A stretch of 44,154 nt of DNA from Condylostoma magnum. Taxonomy: Eukaryota > Ciliophora > Heterotrichea > Heterotrichida > Condylostomatidae. The notes beneath the pieces were generated by a model. That model was not told the origin of the DNA and did not search any database. It worked only from the letters and a program-made list of their open reading frames with translations. Numbering within the stretch: position 1 is the stretch's first letter; each line of letters begins with the position of its first letter. A program made the translations under genes and the position numbers. Below are positions 13,801 through 24,894 of this stretch, in pieces. The DNA lies in NCBI GenBank assembly GCA_920105805.1, contig CAKKTI010000154.1, forward strand, positions 1 through 44,154, written 5' to 3'.

Positions 13801-14841
13801 AACATCACCAATTGGCTATCTATTCAAAACAATATCATAAGTAAGTGTACTAGACTACTCCTTATCTATATAACTCTATCCAATTTGAATCTATACAAGT
13901 CCCGGATCAAGCTATTAAGCAGTTTTATTTACAGTTAGGTTGCTATTAATACAAGTTGTACAATTAACCAAAAACTCGTAATCTCCTGACGAAGTAACAA
14001 TCAAAGTATTAAAATCAAATTATCCATCAGTTCTAGTCTAACTATCCCCGTTTATCAAGTCCCCTGGGCCACTTGTCTTAGTTATCTCAACAGTTTAACT
14101 ACTAGTCAAATTAGCACCTGTATAATCCTTTAAGTTCACCTAAATTTAGAAATTCTCCCCAGCATAAACTTCCTAATCCACTTATACCAGATTTAGCCCC
14201 TTGTCAACTTAAAAACTCTAACTAAATTCTTCTATACTTCCCTAACTAGCCTTAATTGTATACAATCCTTCCTTTAAAACACTTAAATCACTGAAAGTAG
14301 CTTCTCCATTGACTGTATTCTAACTCAAAGTTCCTTGTAAGTCTATACCGAGAATCTGTAAATCAATCTATTATCCGTCTAGATTCACAGTATTTGTATA
14401 TCCATCCTCCAAAACAACCTTTACCTAAAATGTCTCTCCAACTTCCTTATTAACCGGTTGTTCACTGAATATTAAGGTTCTTACTTCCTGTACGCTAATA
14501 TCAAACTGAGCAGACAGTACAGGATCTAAATCTTCACCCTGCGCTACTATTCGGCAACTAGTACAAGGAAGACTTACTTAAATGCTATCAAATACAACAA
14601 CTCCAGCTACAGCATTTTTAGAGATAGTACCCATTAGGCCATCTCCTCCTACTAATCCAATCGTTACCAAATCAACAGCTGTGGCTTCAATGTTACCTCC
14701 GTTATTGATTTGTATACTAAATGCTTGTAAAGTATCACCTGTGCCAGTCTGTTTATAATTTACCGAGATTGGCTGACTCACAAACTATAAGTCTAGTGCA
14801 TTAGACTGTAAAACCTGTATTAAAACCAAAAGACTTAACAT
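1891..14841 (-). CDS. Giant type I membrane protein: Ig/Calx-like repeats, GCC2/GCC3-type Cys-rich array, coiled-coil tail
   Basis: One frame stays coherent for 4,316 codons when TAA and TAG are Gln. Residues 1-17 form a signal peptide (MLSLLVLIQVLQSNALD). Residues about 20-650 are beta-rich repeats of roughly 100 residues resembling Ig-like or Calx-beta domains. Residues about 655-3070 are a Cys-rich array with units such as CPAGWYCP and CPEGTVCPPG, as in ephrin-receptor-like GCC2/GCC3 repeats common in ciliate surface proteins. A last ectodomain stretch leads to one membrane span at about 3348-3374 (encoded at 4720-4800). The remaining 940 residues are a highly charged, Gln-rich coiled coil that should be cytosolic. 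A surface or cortical structural role is inferred. The end is taken as TAG 1893-1891; if only TGA ended genes it would run to 1813 and overlap the kinase-like gene on the other strand. Confidence 0.85.
5640..12880 (-). repeat. Cys-rich repeat array inside the giant gene
   Basis: This stretch encodes tandem degenerate units of about 45-60 residues, each with the pattern CPxGxYC followed by a second Cys pair and often Gly-Ser-x-x-Pro-x-Pro-Cys. Several dozen units are visible. The units differ in sequence, so this is an old protein-level repeat and not a recent DNA tandem repeat. Boundaries are approximate. Confidence 0.8.
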
Positions 14842-16018
14842 ATTTTTATATAGAAATAACTTTAGAAGATTGTATAAGAGAGAAAGGTAAATGAAGGTGT
14901 TTAGTATTGGGGAACTTTTGATATAGTTTAAGATGCTGCTAAAGGGAATTGTATATTGGAAAATTTGAGAGAGGAATTAGTTTGATAAACTTGCCAATTT
15001 AGATAGAGCATTCTAATCGAGAAAAGTTCTATTATATAATGAAACTCTTTCAAATTTATTTAATGAGTAGATATAGTTAATCTTTTAGCTTTATTTGCAC
15101 CATAAGAATGTTAGCTTTGCTGTTATATCAAGCCAAAGAACTTTAAATATGAAATTTAACAAAGATTATATAAAAATCAAGCAAAACAGTATGCAAACTA
15201 TCATACTAGTAAAATAAAATTGAATGTGTTATAGAAAGGGATTTTTTAAACGAACTACAAGAATAAAACTCAGGTAACAATCAATAATATTAAGTAGCTT
15301 ATGCAAAACCATAGAGGAATCAAATAAGGAACTTTAATTTACTTTGTAAGGTAAATTTATATACAAGATTTTATTTCATCTAATAGACACTTTATAACAA
15401 AAAGATAACTTTAATAAAAACTGCTTTAGATTTATACATAAGGTTTTAGATGGCATTATGCATTAGTAAAGAAATTTAAGATGATAAATACAATAATTTC
15501 ATATAATAAGCTCAAATTTGTAAGAACTAATCCTATTTCAAACTTTCGAATTAGCTCCTAGTAACTTAGATAATAAAGTTACTTATAAGTGAGATTGGTT
15601 TAGATCCTTGTTTAGAACGATATCTAATTAATTTATTTTTGATTTGTATCATAAAATAACATACAAACATTTATATCCCACACATTATCATTTCAAGCTT
15701 AAATAAACTAAAATAGTCTTAACAGGAAGCGAAGAATTAAGAAAACTTTTAATCAAATGTACGAAATACTTAAATTAATTATATCTGAAGCTATATAAAG
15801 GGAAAATAATTTTAGTTATAGAAAGCAAACTCTGCATGCAATTTCTAAAAAGTGAGCTTAATGCACTAACTATAGAGTAAACTTATTATAGCAGAAGTTG
15901 CTAATAATGAAAGATTGATAACCAAGGTAGAAAATGCACTGAAATTATCCTACAAGTGTATAGTAGTATAAAATTACAAGAGATTTCATTCATAATAATC
16001 TGTCGATGATTAAACTTA
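14842..16018. other. Gene-poor stretch, no confident gene
   Basis: AT-rich region upstream of the giant gene's start. Because TAA and TAG can be sense codons, long frames without TGA arise by chance on both strands and prove little. One plus-strand frame ending at TGA 15786-15788 has mildly protein-like composition but shows no known motif and no clear start. The end next to 14842 must contain the giant gene's promoter and leader. Confidence 0.4.
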
Positions 16019-16528
16019 TCATAAATGAGAATAGAGATTTATGACGATCTTAGGCATTTGCTAGCTAATATAAAATTGCTTTAATTACATATTCCTTAGC
16101 TTTAATTTATAGGTTTGCACAATTTGTTAGGCATTGAAAATGTTTCTAAAATCTTCGTTATATGGAATCCTCTATGTTTAAGCTTGTGATATTAGTTTAC
16201 GTCCTTTAAGTCTAGAATGGATAATATAAGGCCTGTTTTGTTAGGGAAGCTAATTGATTTTCTTGTAGATGTCTTGAATTTAATGATTATCATATAGGGG
16301 TTTCAGTTATAACTTGCTGGGGTTAATAGACTTAGTGTCATCAATGGGAGTTAAGTATCGTTTCAATGTACTTCCGCTTCTTCTTTTAGGAAAGAAACTG
16401 TTTTATTTGTAGAAAGAGCTTTAATCGTATTTATGTTTTTGAGTCCTTGACATAAGATTCTCATTTCCTAGGCTTAGTGTGCGTCTTTGCAGTCTATACC
16501 GTTTTCCCTGCATGTATAAAGCATCCAT
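16019..16528 (-). CDS. Possible small basic protein, hypothetical
   Basis: A 169-codon frame from ATG 16528 to TGA 16021-16019 with no internal TGA and several in-frame TAA/TAG codons. The predicted product is rich in Lys, Arg, Gln and Asn (for example TLKRYLTPIDDTKSINPSK) and has no signal peptide or membrane span. I recognise no family. The local GC content is a little higher than in the flanks, which is why it is listed. A second frame on the same strand is also fairly open, so this could be chance. Confidence 0.33.
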
Positions 16529-16868
16529 TTTTATGTGTATATAAAGGAATGTGATTAGGGGTTTCAAATCTTATGATGGGAGGAAGAAATACTTAATTAT
16601 AACCTGTTATAATTACAATGCTTTATAGTACTCTTTTCTTAAAATAACTGCATATGTTTACACTAATTGTATTTACTATTATATAAATTATGAAATAAGA
16701 GTACACTTAGTCTTGAAAGTAAATAAAAAAGGTTTAATTATTCCAGAAATTTCAAAATTTAACAATATAACTCCTTTGCTCTAATTATATATTAGAATTA
16801 CAAGAAAAACTTTGTTTAATCATGTATACATTAATCATACTAAATTGCATATTAAGGCCTTAACTAAA
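16529..16868. other. No gene recognised
   Basis: About 340 bases of AT-rich sequence beyond the stop of the neighbouring minus-strand protease. No frame with protein-like composition and no structured element was seen. Confidence 0.5.
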
Positions 16869-18050
16869 TTACCTACTTAATATAAACTCTTTAAATTCGT
16901 CTAGATTATTAAAACTTTGGCTGCTCCCATCAAATGACTAATAATTCATAAATTTATCTTATGCTTCTTTGATTACCTAAAACTAATTCGCGAATAGAGG
17001 AATTCCGCAGTTATAATTCTACTCTTATTTATTCGGATATTCCTTTATGAGTTTAAAGAAGCCTTTCTTACACGATTCATATGCACATTCATATTTGCTC
17101 TTATTTACCAGTTTGATTATTTAATTAAGTATTCTTTTTAAAGTATCATTGTTTGTCTGCTGCAGTTTTTGTATAATAACTTATGCTTAGTCCATTTACC
17201 TATGATAAATAAAATTACTTCAAATCAGAAACTTTCTCTAATGCTTTATAGGACATCCTCCTACATAAACGCCGCATAATTTATACAATCCATCAACATT
17301 AATTAAAATAGGGCTTCCGGACATACCATAATTGGTTGTATTGGTTACATCCATCATGGTATTATCAGACCCTTTATTAATTATGTATCCAGATGATATA
17401 ATCCTTTACCTCCTGCTAAAGAATGTGCTACTTATGATTCTTCATTTATTTCAATCCTTTTATAAAATTGGAGCAATACAATGATCCCCTCAATCATCTA
17501 AATTGGGATAACCAATAATGTTAACCTAGCTATCATTCTATACCTCACTTTCTTACGCTATTTCTATACAGAAGTCTTCAAATTAAGTCGTATTTTCCAC
17601 TGGAGTTGTAACAATACATAAAGCTATGTCATCTGCCAGGGCATAAGTGTGATTATTTGAACTTTTTGCTCTTTTGTTTATATCACAAAAAATCTTAATC
17701 GGGAAAATTTTGTACCTCTCTCTATTAGTGTAATTTTTATTTGGTTTAAATGATGCCGAGTCTCTGGATGATAATCGATCCCTTATTGAATCATAATAGC
17801 AGTGGGCGGCCGATAGAGCTAATCCTACTATTCTTTCATTACCTAAGAAATACTTATGGTCTTTAGCAGCTATAAAGAAAAATGTTCCATTCTCTGTAGA
17901 GCCAACTTTTAAATTGCCTAAGTCTTCATTAATAGCACTGGTTTAAGAGCTTGTAAAGAAACCTTGTGGGCTCGCATTCCCTGATAAATAGCCTCCAAAT
18001 CCTTTAGAAAGTATATTTTAATTAAGAACGCATTAAGGTATCAGATCCAT
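16869..18050 (-). CDS. S1/V8-like serine protease (paralogue 3, short form)
   Basis: A 393-residue serine protease with all three catalytic regions: His in LSAAHCYYD, Asp in ALADDIALC, Ser in NYGMSGSPIL. A C-terminal domain of about 110 residues follows (CKKGFFKLIKEYPNK, then NYNCGIPLFANQF and a final LDEFKEF), shared with the proteases at 18863 and 32460. It lacks their roughly 190-residue charged N-terminal region; ATG 18050 is chosen because homology begins there. TGA at 17442-17444 lies where both paralogues have TGG Trp (NKW versus NQW), direct evidence that TGA is Trp. The stop is TAA 16871-16869, one codon beyond the paralogues' TAG. No signal peptide is visible, so the cellular site is unclear. 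It is divergent from protease 2, with gene relics between. Confidence 0.85.
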
Positions 18051-18329
18051 TTATAAGGATATAATAATTATAGTGTTATTGAACGCTTTTAGAGACAATA
18101 AGCTGATATAATTCTATAAGATAGTAAAAGTAGCTATATACTTCAAAATATATGTTATTCAAGTATAATTGTTTAAATCTTACAAGCTTTGCAACATTTA
18201 AGGGATTAATGAGTAAACTATTATAGTTAAATAGGGAAAAATAGCTTTTCCTATAGTTTACATTACAGTTTGTATGAAAACTTAAAGTATAATAATACTT
18301 ATATGCTTCTAGTTTCATCCTTATTACCA

Positions 18330-18617
18330 TAAGTATATAATAATTAGACTTATAGAAGGACTGGGAGGTAAGTGCAATCGCCCCTGCCATATGTGCTGGA
18401 TTTTCAGACATAAATTCTGCAAAATTTAGACATGAAACCATCTTCTGTTCCAAAAACGACAAAACAAGAAAGAGTAAGAGGTTGAGTACTATTATAAGTA
18501 TACTACTGGCCATAATCATTATAGATAATACAAGTAGTTTCTCAATATTTCGCTTTAAGTGATTAGGAAGGATCGTAAATTCAAGAAAGGCCTAAAACTC
18601 AAGGCTCTTATTATTGA
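18330..18617 (+). pseudogene. Relic of the VSR gene 3' end
   Basis: This segment matches the last part of the VSR gene at 35541-36953 on the opposite strand. It covers the end of the lumenal part, the membrane span and the cytosolic tail, including SQYFALSDQEG and the final GSYY followed by TGA at 18615-18617. The reading frame is broken within the lumenal and membrane part, and nothing of the PA domain remains. It is therefore a truncated duplicate and not a gene. Its tail is better conserved than its membrane span. Confidence 0.75.
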
Positions 18618-18774
18618 TTAGCTATAAAATACACTTTTTTAATTACACCGCAAGCTAATAACCTATTGGAACGTTCTCAATACAGCTAACAAACATACTA
18701 AATACAACTATAATTGATGCTACAATAATAGAGACATCCTTAGCAGATCATCATTAATGCGGGATTTTAGGCTC

Positions 18775-18832
18775 TAGGTTCTGTGTTTGAATTACATTGG
18801 GTTAGGAAATATTGGATTATATACTGGAAGTA
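18775..18832 (+). pseudogene. Short relic of a rhodanese gene tail
   Basis: In one plus frame this stretch reads NYIGLGNIGLYTGS, matching NYIGLGNIRLYSGS near the C-terminus of the rhodanese at 34678-35487. Between the VSR relic and this point, 18618-18680 matches the spacer before that rhodanese gene. So the rhodanese was present in the duplicated cassette and was almost wholly deleted. Confidence 0.65.
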
Positions 18833-18862
18833 AGGAAGATGCTAGTTAGAGACTCTGTTCTT

Positions 18863-20932
18863 ATGGCTAATTGAATAAGGCTTTTATAGATGGAAGAAGA
18901 AAGAACACGGAAAAAGATATAAGAAACAATCCAAAAGACTTAGAAAATCGTATAAAATAGGAAATTGGAATAAGAACGTTAAAAGGCAAAATAAGAGTTT
19001 TATTAGAGCAGATAGTAAAATCTGCAATAAATTCGGGCCAAAGAAACGTAATTAAGGAATCAACGGTGGTCAAATAGAAAAGATATTGCTCATTCTATTT
19101 TGGTATAAAAGCAATAAGATTATAGTCAAGGAAAACAAACTACTGTTACAATCAGAAATAACAGTTTAGACAATAAAATCAAAATTCATAGAGAAAAAGT
19201 TAAATAAGAAACTAATTGTTGGAAGGGGCTTAAAGGATTAAAAGGTGGTAAGAAACTAAATTACAGTAAAAGAGTCGCAAAATTTGATAAAGCTAAGGAA
19301 CAGTTGTAATAACAGATAATGGAAATGGAATTGATAAAGAAATTGTAGAATACATACTAAGTTTAAAAAGCAGCTTATAAAGAATAAGCTATCAATTCTA
19401 ATGCATCAAATACTATATCTACTATTCAAGACTCGAAGTAATCTCAACGAAGCTAATAGTTTGATTAATTTTAAGTAATAAGCTTTTATACCATTATCTC
19501 AAGGATATTTTTCCGCTCTAAATCTTTATAAATGGGAGATTTTTACTGGGACTGTCCCCCTTAATATAATATATTAATGAACGGATTTGGAGACTATCTA
19601 ACAGGATATATAGACTAATCAGGTAACTTTACATATCAATAAACTTACCTTATTGAGGAAAGTGATGGCTTAAACAGAATACAAGTAGGATCTACAAGCA
19701 ATGCCACATTTTTTTTAATAGCTGCTAACGACAATAAGTACTACGTAAATAATAAAAGAGTACAGCAAATAGAGGATAATGAATCTAATAAGAAACCTGA
19801 ATCACTTTTGCCTAAAGATTATCCAGCAAAGAAAATAAACCTTGAAGAAAGCTAAAATCCAGTTTAATAATAAGAAGAAGTCGAAACCGTATAATAGAAT
19901 TAGCTCTTCCAAGAATAAGAGATAAAAGAGTAGGAAGCATATAAAAGATAACTAGATATGGAGAAACAGTTATGTAATTAAAGAATAGTAGGACTAGCTC
20001 TGTCCGCAGCCCATTGTTTTCATGATCCAATAATTAATAAAACAATAGTTGCAATGTTTGTATCCTTTGAGTCAATTAGAGCTTCTATCAAAGAAAATAT
20101 ATTTTCAATTTACCCCATTAAAAGATACAGCAATCTAGCATAGAAAAGAAGAAGCAAAAGTAATCACAGTTATGCCATGGCAGATGACATAGTTTTATGT
20201 CTTTTAACCGTTCCGATTGATTATGGAGGATAATAGGATGAATTCTATTTACCAATAGCTCAATAAAATGAGGTATTTGAGGGAAGGTAAGTCAGTATCA
20301 TTGGCTATCCTGACTATTAAAGAAGAAATATCGATTTTATTGCTCCGATTTTACAGGGGAAGCCAAATCAATGGGAAATTATTGAAGAAGCATTCTATGG
20401 AGGTAATCGCAAAATAGTATCATTTGGATAAATACTTAATACAGGATCGGACAATACAATGATAGATTATAACAATTCAACAGTCTCTGGCATGTCCGGA
20501 AGTCCAATTCTGATAGATGTTAATGGTTAAACTAAAGTATGTGGGGTCCATGCAGGAGGATGTCCAATCAAATATTAGAGATAACTGTTAATATTGGGTA
20601 CTCTAATATATAATAAGTAAACTGATGAAGCTAGAGTTCTTATAGAAAAACTCTAATAAAAGAATAATCATACTTTAAATTGAATATTAAGAAATGTAAA
20701 CTATAGAATGGACCACTCCGATAATGAAGGTGCAGCAAAATAATGTCATGATGGTGTCCGAGAACTTGTAACAGAATATCCAAATAAAGAAAAGGTGAAC
20801 TATAATTGTGGAGTTCCCCTTTTTGCTAATTAGTTTTAATCAATCAGAACAGCACAAGAGAAATTTATGAATCATTAATCAACCGAGTATTTTGATAGTT
20901 TAGACGAGTTTAGAGAGTTTTTGTTTAGATAG
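18863..20932 (+). CDS. S1/V8-like serine protease (paralogue 2, long form)
   Basis: A 689-codon frame with no frame break. Residues about 10-240 are charged and Gln-rich, partly coiled coil. Next come a Gly/Tyr-rich segment (NGFGDYLTGY) and a serine protease domain with His in LSAAHCFHD, Asp in AMADDIVLC and Ser in SGMSGSPILI, then the C-terminal domain shared with its paralogues (NYNCGVPLFANQF). The stop is TAG 20930-20932, at the same alignment place as in paralogue 1; no TGA follows in frame until about 21293, so TAG must end it. Two in-frame TGA codons, near the fourth residue and after HTLN, stand where paralogue 1 has CGA and AGA Arg codons. Translation could also start at Met 18890. 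No signal peptide is seen; substrate and location are unknown. Confidence 0.82.
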
Positions 20933-21354
20933 TTAATTGCATTTAAATAAATTTACTTGATCTATTTGATTATGTCTTTAAGATTTATAATAATTTATTT
21001 TGATATGCATTAGATTTAGTATCAGACACCTAAAACTTAATTATTTTAGGTAGATAAGTATTTCTAATCAATCCTTATATATTCCTTAATCTCACTAAAT
21101 AGTAGAGTTAGAAAGCAGGTATTACAATCAAATAGGTATTGTTTAAAATCATACAGAGCTATATAGGCAATATCAAGATTGCAACTACTGCATAGATAAA
21201 TATTAGTTCAACTATTGTCAAATATTCTAATTAATTCAGTCTCCTCGAATACTAAATATGCTTTATTACTTAAAATTATTATAGTTCATTAGAATAAGTC
21301 CCTTATTACCAGATAGAAAACTAGCTATCAAAATGTATAATAAATCTAATAAAT
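20933..21354. other. Intergenic, no gene recognised
   Basis: About 420 AT-rich bases between protease 2 and the COMM-domain gene. Plus-strand frames are open only because TAA and TAG are numerous and count as sense. A 5' exon of the COMM-domain gene could hide here, but no Met continues in its frame. Confidence 0.45.
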
Positions 21355-21588
21355 ATGTCACAACCCAATGTACCTTCCCTTCCTTAACTCTTAAACTTTA
21401 ATTGAAGAGTGGATTTAGGACTGTAAAATTCAAACCTTGATAAAGTTCCCTCAGTACCTACTGCATCACTATAACTTTAAACAGAAGAAGGCACATTTGA
21501 CTTAGAGTTTACAAGAGATAGATTAAGTTTATTAATTAAAGAATTCGATCAAGTTAAAGAAACTTTAGACTCATTAGCCGAAGAGTGA
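21355..21588 (+). CDS. COMM-domain protein, COMM-only (COMMD6-like size)
   Basis: A 77-residue protein that is essentially one COMM domain: LNFNWRVDLGL at the start, a central Pro-Ser-Val segment, and a C-terminal helix with LLIKEFDQVKETLDSL. COMMD proteins form hetero-oligomers in the Commander complex, which recycles membrane cargo from endosomes. Most family members are near 200 residues; COMMD6 is a known short one. The Trp in NWRV, typical of the domain, is encoded by TGA 21403-21405, whereas TGA 21586-21588 is the stop. ATG 21355 is the only in-frame Met seen; a longer form with an upstream exon cannot be excluded. Confidence 0.72.
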
Positions 21589-21747
21589 TTAATTATAGTT
21601 GTTTAACATTTTAGCTTATTAACTTATAGCAGTTAGTACTATACTCAGCATAGTAATTATCCATCTAATCTTTATCATACATATAACTACTATAATCCTT
21701 TGATCAACATACTAAAATAACTACAAGATTATCTATAATCAACAAAA

Positions 21748-22029
21748 ATGATTAATTATATTTTCTGCTGTATAGGAAGAAACAACAAACCAAATTAAAA
21801 CTCTTAGTAGCTATCAACCAATTTCCAATCCAATCAATTCTTAAGTTAAAATACCTAAGAAAAACTTGAAACAATAAAAACGTAATTAAAACAAATAAAG
21901 TAAACATAAGGACTAGTTAATTTTACGAAACCATAACAAGTAAAGGTCGGTATGCTTCCAGTTTACACCCACAAAGACGGAAGATTCACTTATACAGGAG
22001 AATCAAGGAAGATTTTATTAGGTAAATAA
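21748..22029 (+). CDS. Small hypothetical protein
   Basis: A 93-residue frame from ATG 21748 to TAA 22027-22029. The N-terminus MINYIFCCIG carries a Cys pair after a short hydrophobic run, which might be lipid-modified. The rest is polar and Gln-rich and ends in a basic segment (TYTGESRKILLGK). I recognise no family. Its TAA lies 32 bases from the TAG of the convergent kinesin gene; with TGA as the only stop both frames would run through each other, which supports TAA as a stop here. Protein-like composition, ATG and stop position make it likely real. Confidence 0.6.
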
Positions 22030-22061
22030 TAACACCCTATATTTCTACCAATTTATTAATA

Positions 22062-23552
<1,491 letters not shown>

Positions 23553-23589
23553 ATTTTAAAAATTATTATGAAATTGGTAAATTAAGAAA

Positions 23590-24324
23590 ATGAATTTTGA
23601 TATTATTCCACCTCAAAAGCTAAATAAGAAGATTAGGAAAAGAGGTAATGTGTTTGGAGATGAGTAATCTACTGAGTAAAGAGATTCCGTGTAGAATGTT
23701 AATGCTTAGTTGAAAGATTTGTATTATAATTAGACTAGTGATGAGAAGTTCGATATTAGGTTCGTGGAAAAGAAAAAGCCTTAAAATAATAACTTTGAAT
23801 CAAGATATTAGAAAGGGCTGAAAAAGTAGCATAAGATTAGAGAAAGGGAGAGGAGTATAATAAGAGAAAGGATAGAGGAAAAGTTAAGGACGGAAGAATC
23901 TGCTTATTTAGGAGAAACACTAAGCTTTATTACTCCTTCATATGCTAAATTACTAGAAAAGAATAAAAAGTATGAACTGAAATCATAAGAAGAGGAGAAT
24001 TAGCCTATTCAACCATAAGTATAGGAAGTGCAAATAATTGAGACTAAAGAAGAGAAGGTTAAAGTATAGGAAGAGCTGCCTAGTGAAAAGAGTAATGATG
24101 AGCTGCCTAGTAAAAAGAGTAATGATGAGCTGCCTAGTGAAAAGAGTAATGATGAGCTGCCTAGTATAAAGAGTAATGATGAGCTGCCTAGTATAAAGAG
24201 TAATGATGAACTGCCTAGTATAAAGAGTAATGATGAGCTGCCTAGTAAAAAGAGTAATGATGAGCTGCAAGCTATTAGAGAAAGATATCTAATGAGGAGG
24301 CAAAATAGAAGCTTAAATGCATAG
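23590..24324 (+). CDS. Coiled-coil protein, NSRP1/CCDC55-like, with internal repeats
   Basis: A 244-residue charged protein. Its middle (FVEKKKPQNNNFES, a Lys/Arg/Glu-rich helix, then [15 protein letters not shown]) resembles the conserved region of nuclear speckle splicing regulatory protein 1, where a similar charged helix precedes a YkkkLeE-like motif. The match is by eye and moderate. Next come seven copies of a nine-residue unit, ELPSxKSND, encoded by a 27-base minisatellite, and a short basic tail. The stop is probably TAG 24322-24324, leaving 23 bases to the MsrA start; if that TAG is read as Gln, the frame ends at TGA 24349-24351, overlapping the MsrA ATG. A role in RNA processing would be inference. 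Confidence 0.6.
24073..24261 (+). repeat. 27-base minisatellite, seven units
   Basis: Seven tandem units starting GAGCTGCC, each 27 bases, with a partial eighth. The units differ mainly in one codon (Glu, Lys or Ile). The period is a multiple of three, so copy-number changes keep the frame of the coiled-coil gene. Confidence 0.95.
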
Positions 24325-24347
24325 ATTACTGTCCAAAATATAATAAA

Positions 24348-24884
24348 ATGATTAATTCGCTTATAAGAACAGCAACCTTAGGAGGTGGTTGTTTTTGGTG
24401 CTTAGAAGCTGTATATTAAGATCTAGACGGTGTGTAATCAGTTACATCAGGCTACTCGGGAGGTTAAATACAGAATCCTACATATGAATAGGTTTGTTCT
24501 GGGAATACAGGCCATGCCGAAGTAATTCAACTTGAATTCGATTAATCTAGAATTACCTTCTAAAAGATACTAGAAATATTCTGGCAGATTCATGACCCAA
24601 CTACACTAAACCGACAGGGCCACGATACTGGAACTTAGTACAGATCAGTCATATTTTATCATGATGAGGAATAAAAGGTTATTGCTGAGCAATCTAAGTA
24701 AGATGCAGAGTAGTAAAGGATATGGCCTAATCCTATAGTAACAGAGATATCCCCTTTTACTGTATTTTACCCAGCTGAGCGTTATCATTAAAACTTTTAC
24801 AAGGCTAATCCAAATCACGGTTATTGCAGGGCAATAATTGTACCGAAAGTAAGAAAGTTTAAACAAGTTTTTCCAGATTTATGA
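24348..24884 (+). CDS. msrA: Peptide methionine sulfoxide reductase A
   Basis: A complete 178-residue MsrA. It reduces the S-epimer of methionine sulfoxide in proteins, using a catalytic Cys and reductant from thioredoxin. The catalytic motif [11 protein letters not shown] is at residues 13-22, followed by family signatures [27 protein letters not shown] and HDTGTQYRS. Length is typical of the core domain without a targeting peptide, so cytosolic action is likely. Twelve or more in-frame TAA/TAG codons all fall at positions where Gln is acceptable, which makes this gene a clean guide to the code. The end at TGA 24882-24884 fits the family. Its stop lies 10 bases from the stop of the convergent Gln-rich gene. 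Confidence 0.96.
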
Positions 24885-24894
24885 TTAGTAATTA

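Larger units (their letters stand above)
18330..20945 (+). repeat. Inverted segmental duplication, arm A
   Basis: Plus-strand copy of the cassette found in reverse at about 35890-32440. It contains a VSR tail relic, the VSR-rhodanese spacer, a short rhodanese tail and a complete protease. Most of the rhodanese gene is missing compared with the other arm. Matching runs are long at the DNA level (for example at 18360-18420 and throughout the protease), so the event is not very old. Boundaries are estimated by eye. Confidence 0.75.

Noticed and set aside
18076-18519. A minus-strand frame starting with a membrane-like segment
   Set aside because: It covers the antisense of the VSR relic's membrane span and then random sequence upstream of protease 3.
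18867-19073. A minus-strand frame with hydrophobic stretches that has a similar counterpart at 34335-34547 on the plus strand
   Set aside because: Both are antisense to the charged N-terminal region of the duplicated proteases; they resemble each other only because of the duplication.
23983-24270. A minus-strand frame with repeats of Gln-Leu-Ile-Ile-Thr-Leu
   Set aside because: It is the antisense of the minisatellite in the NSRP1-like gene.
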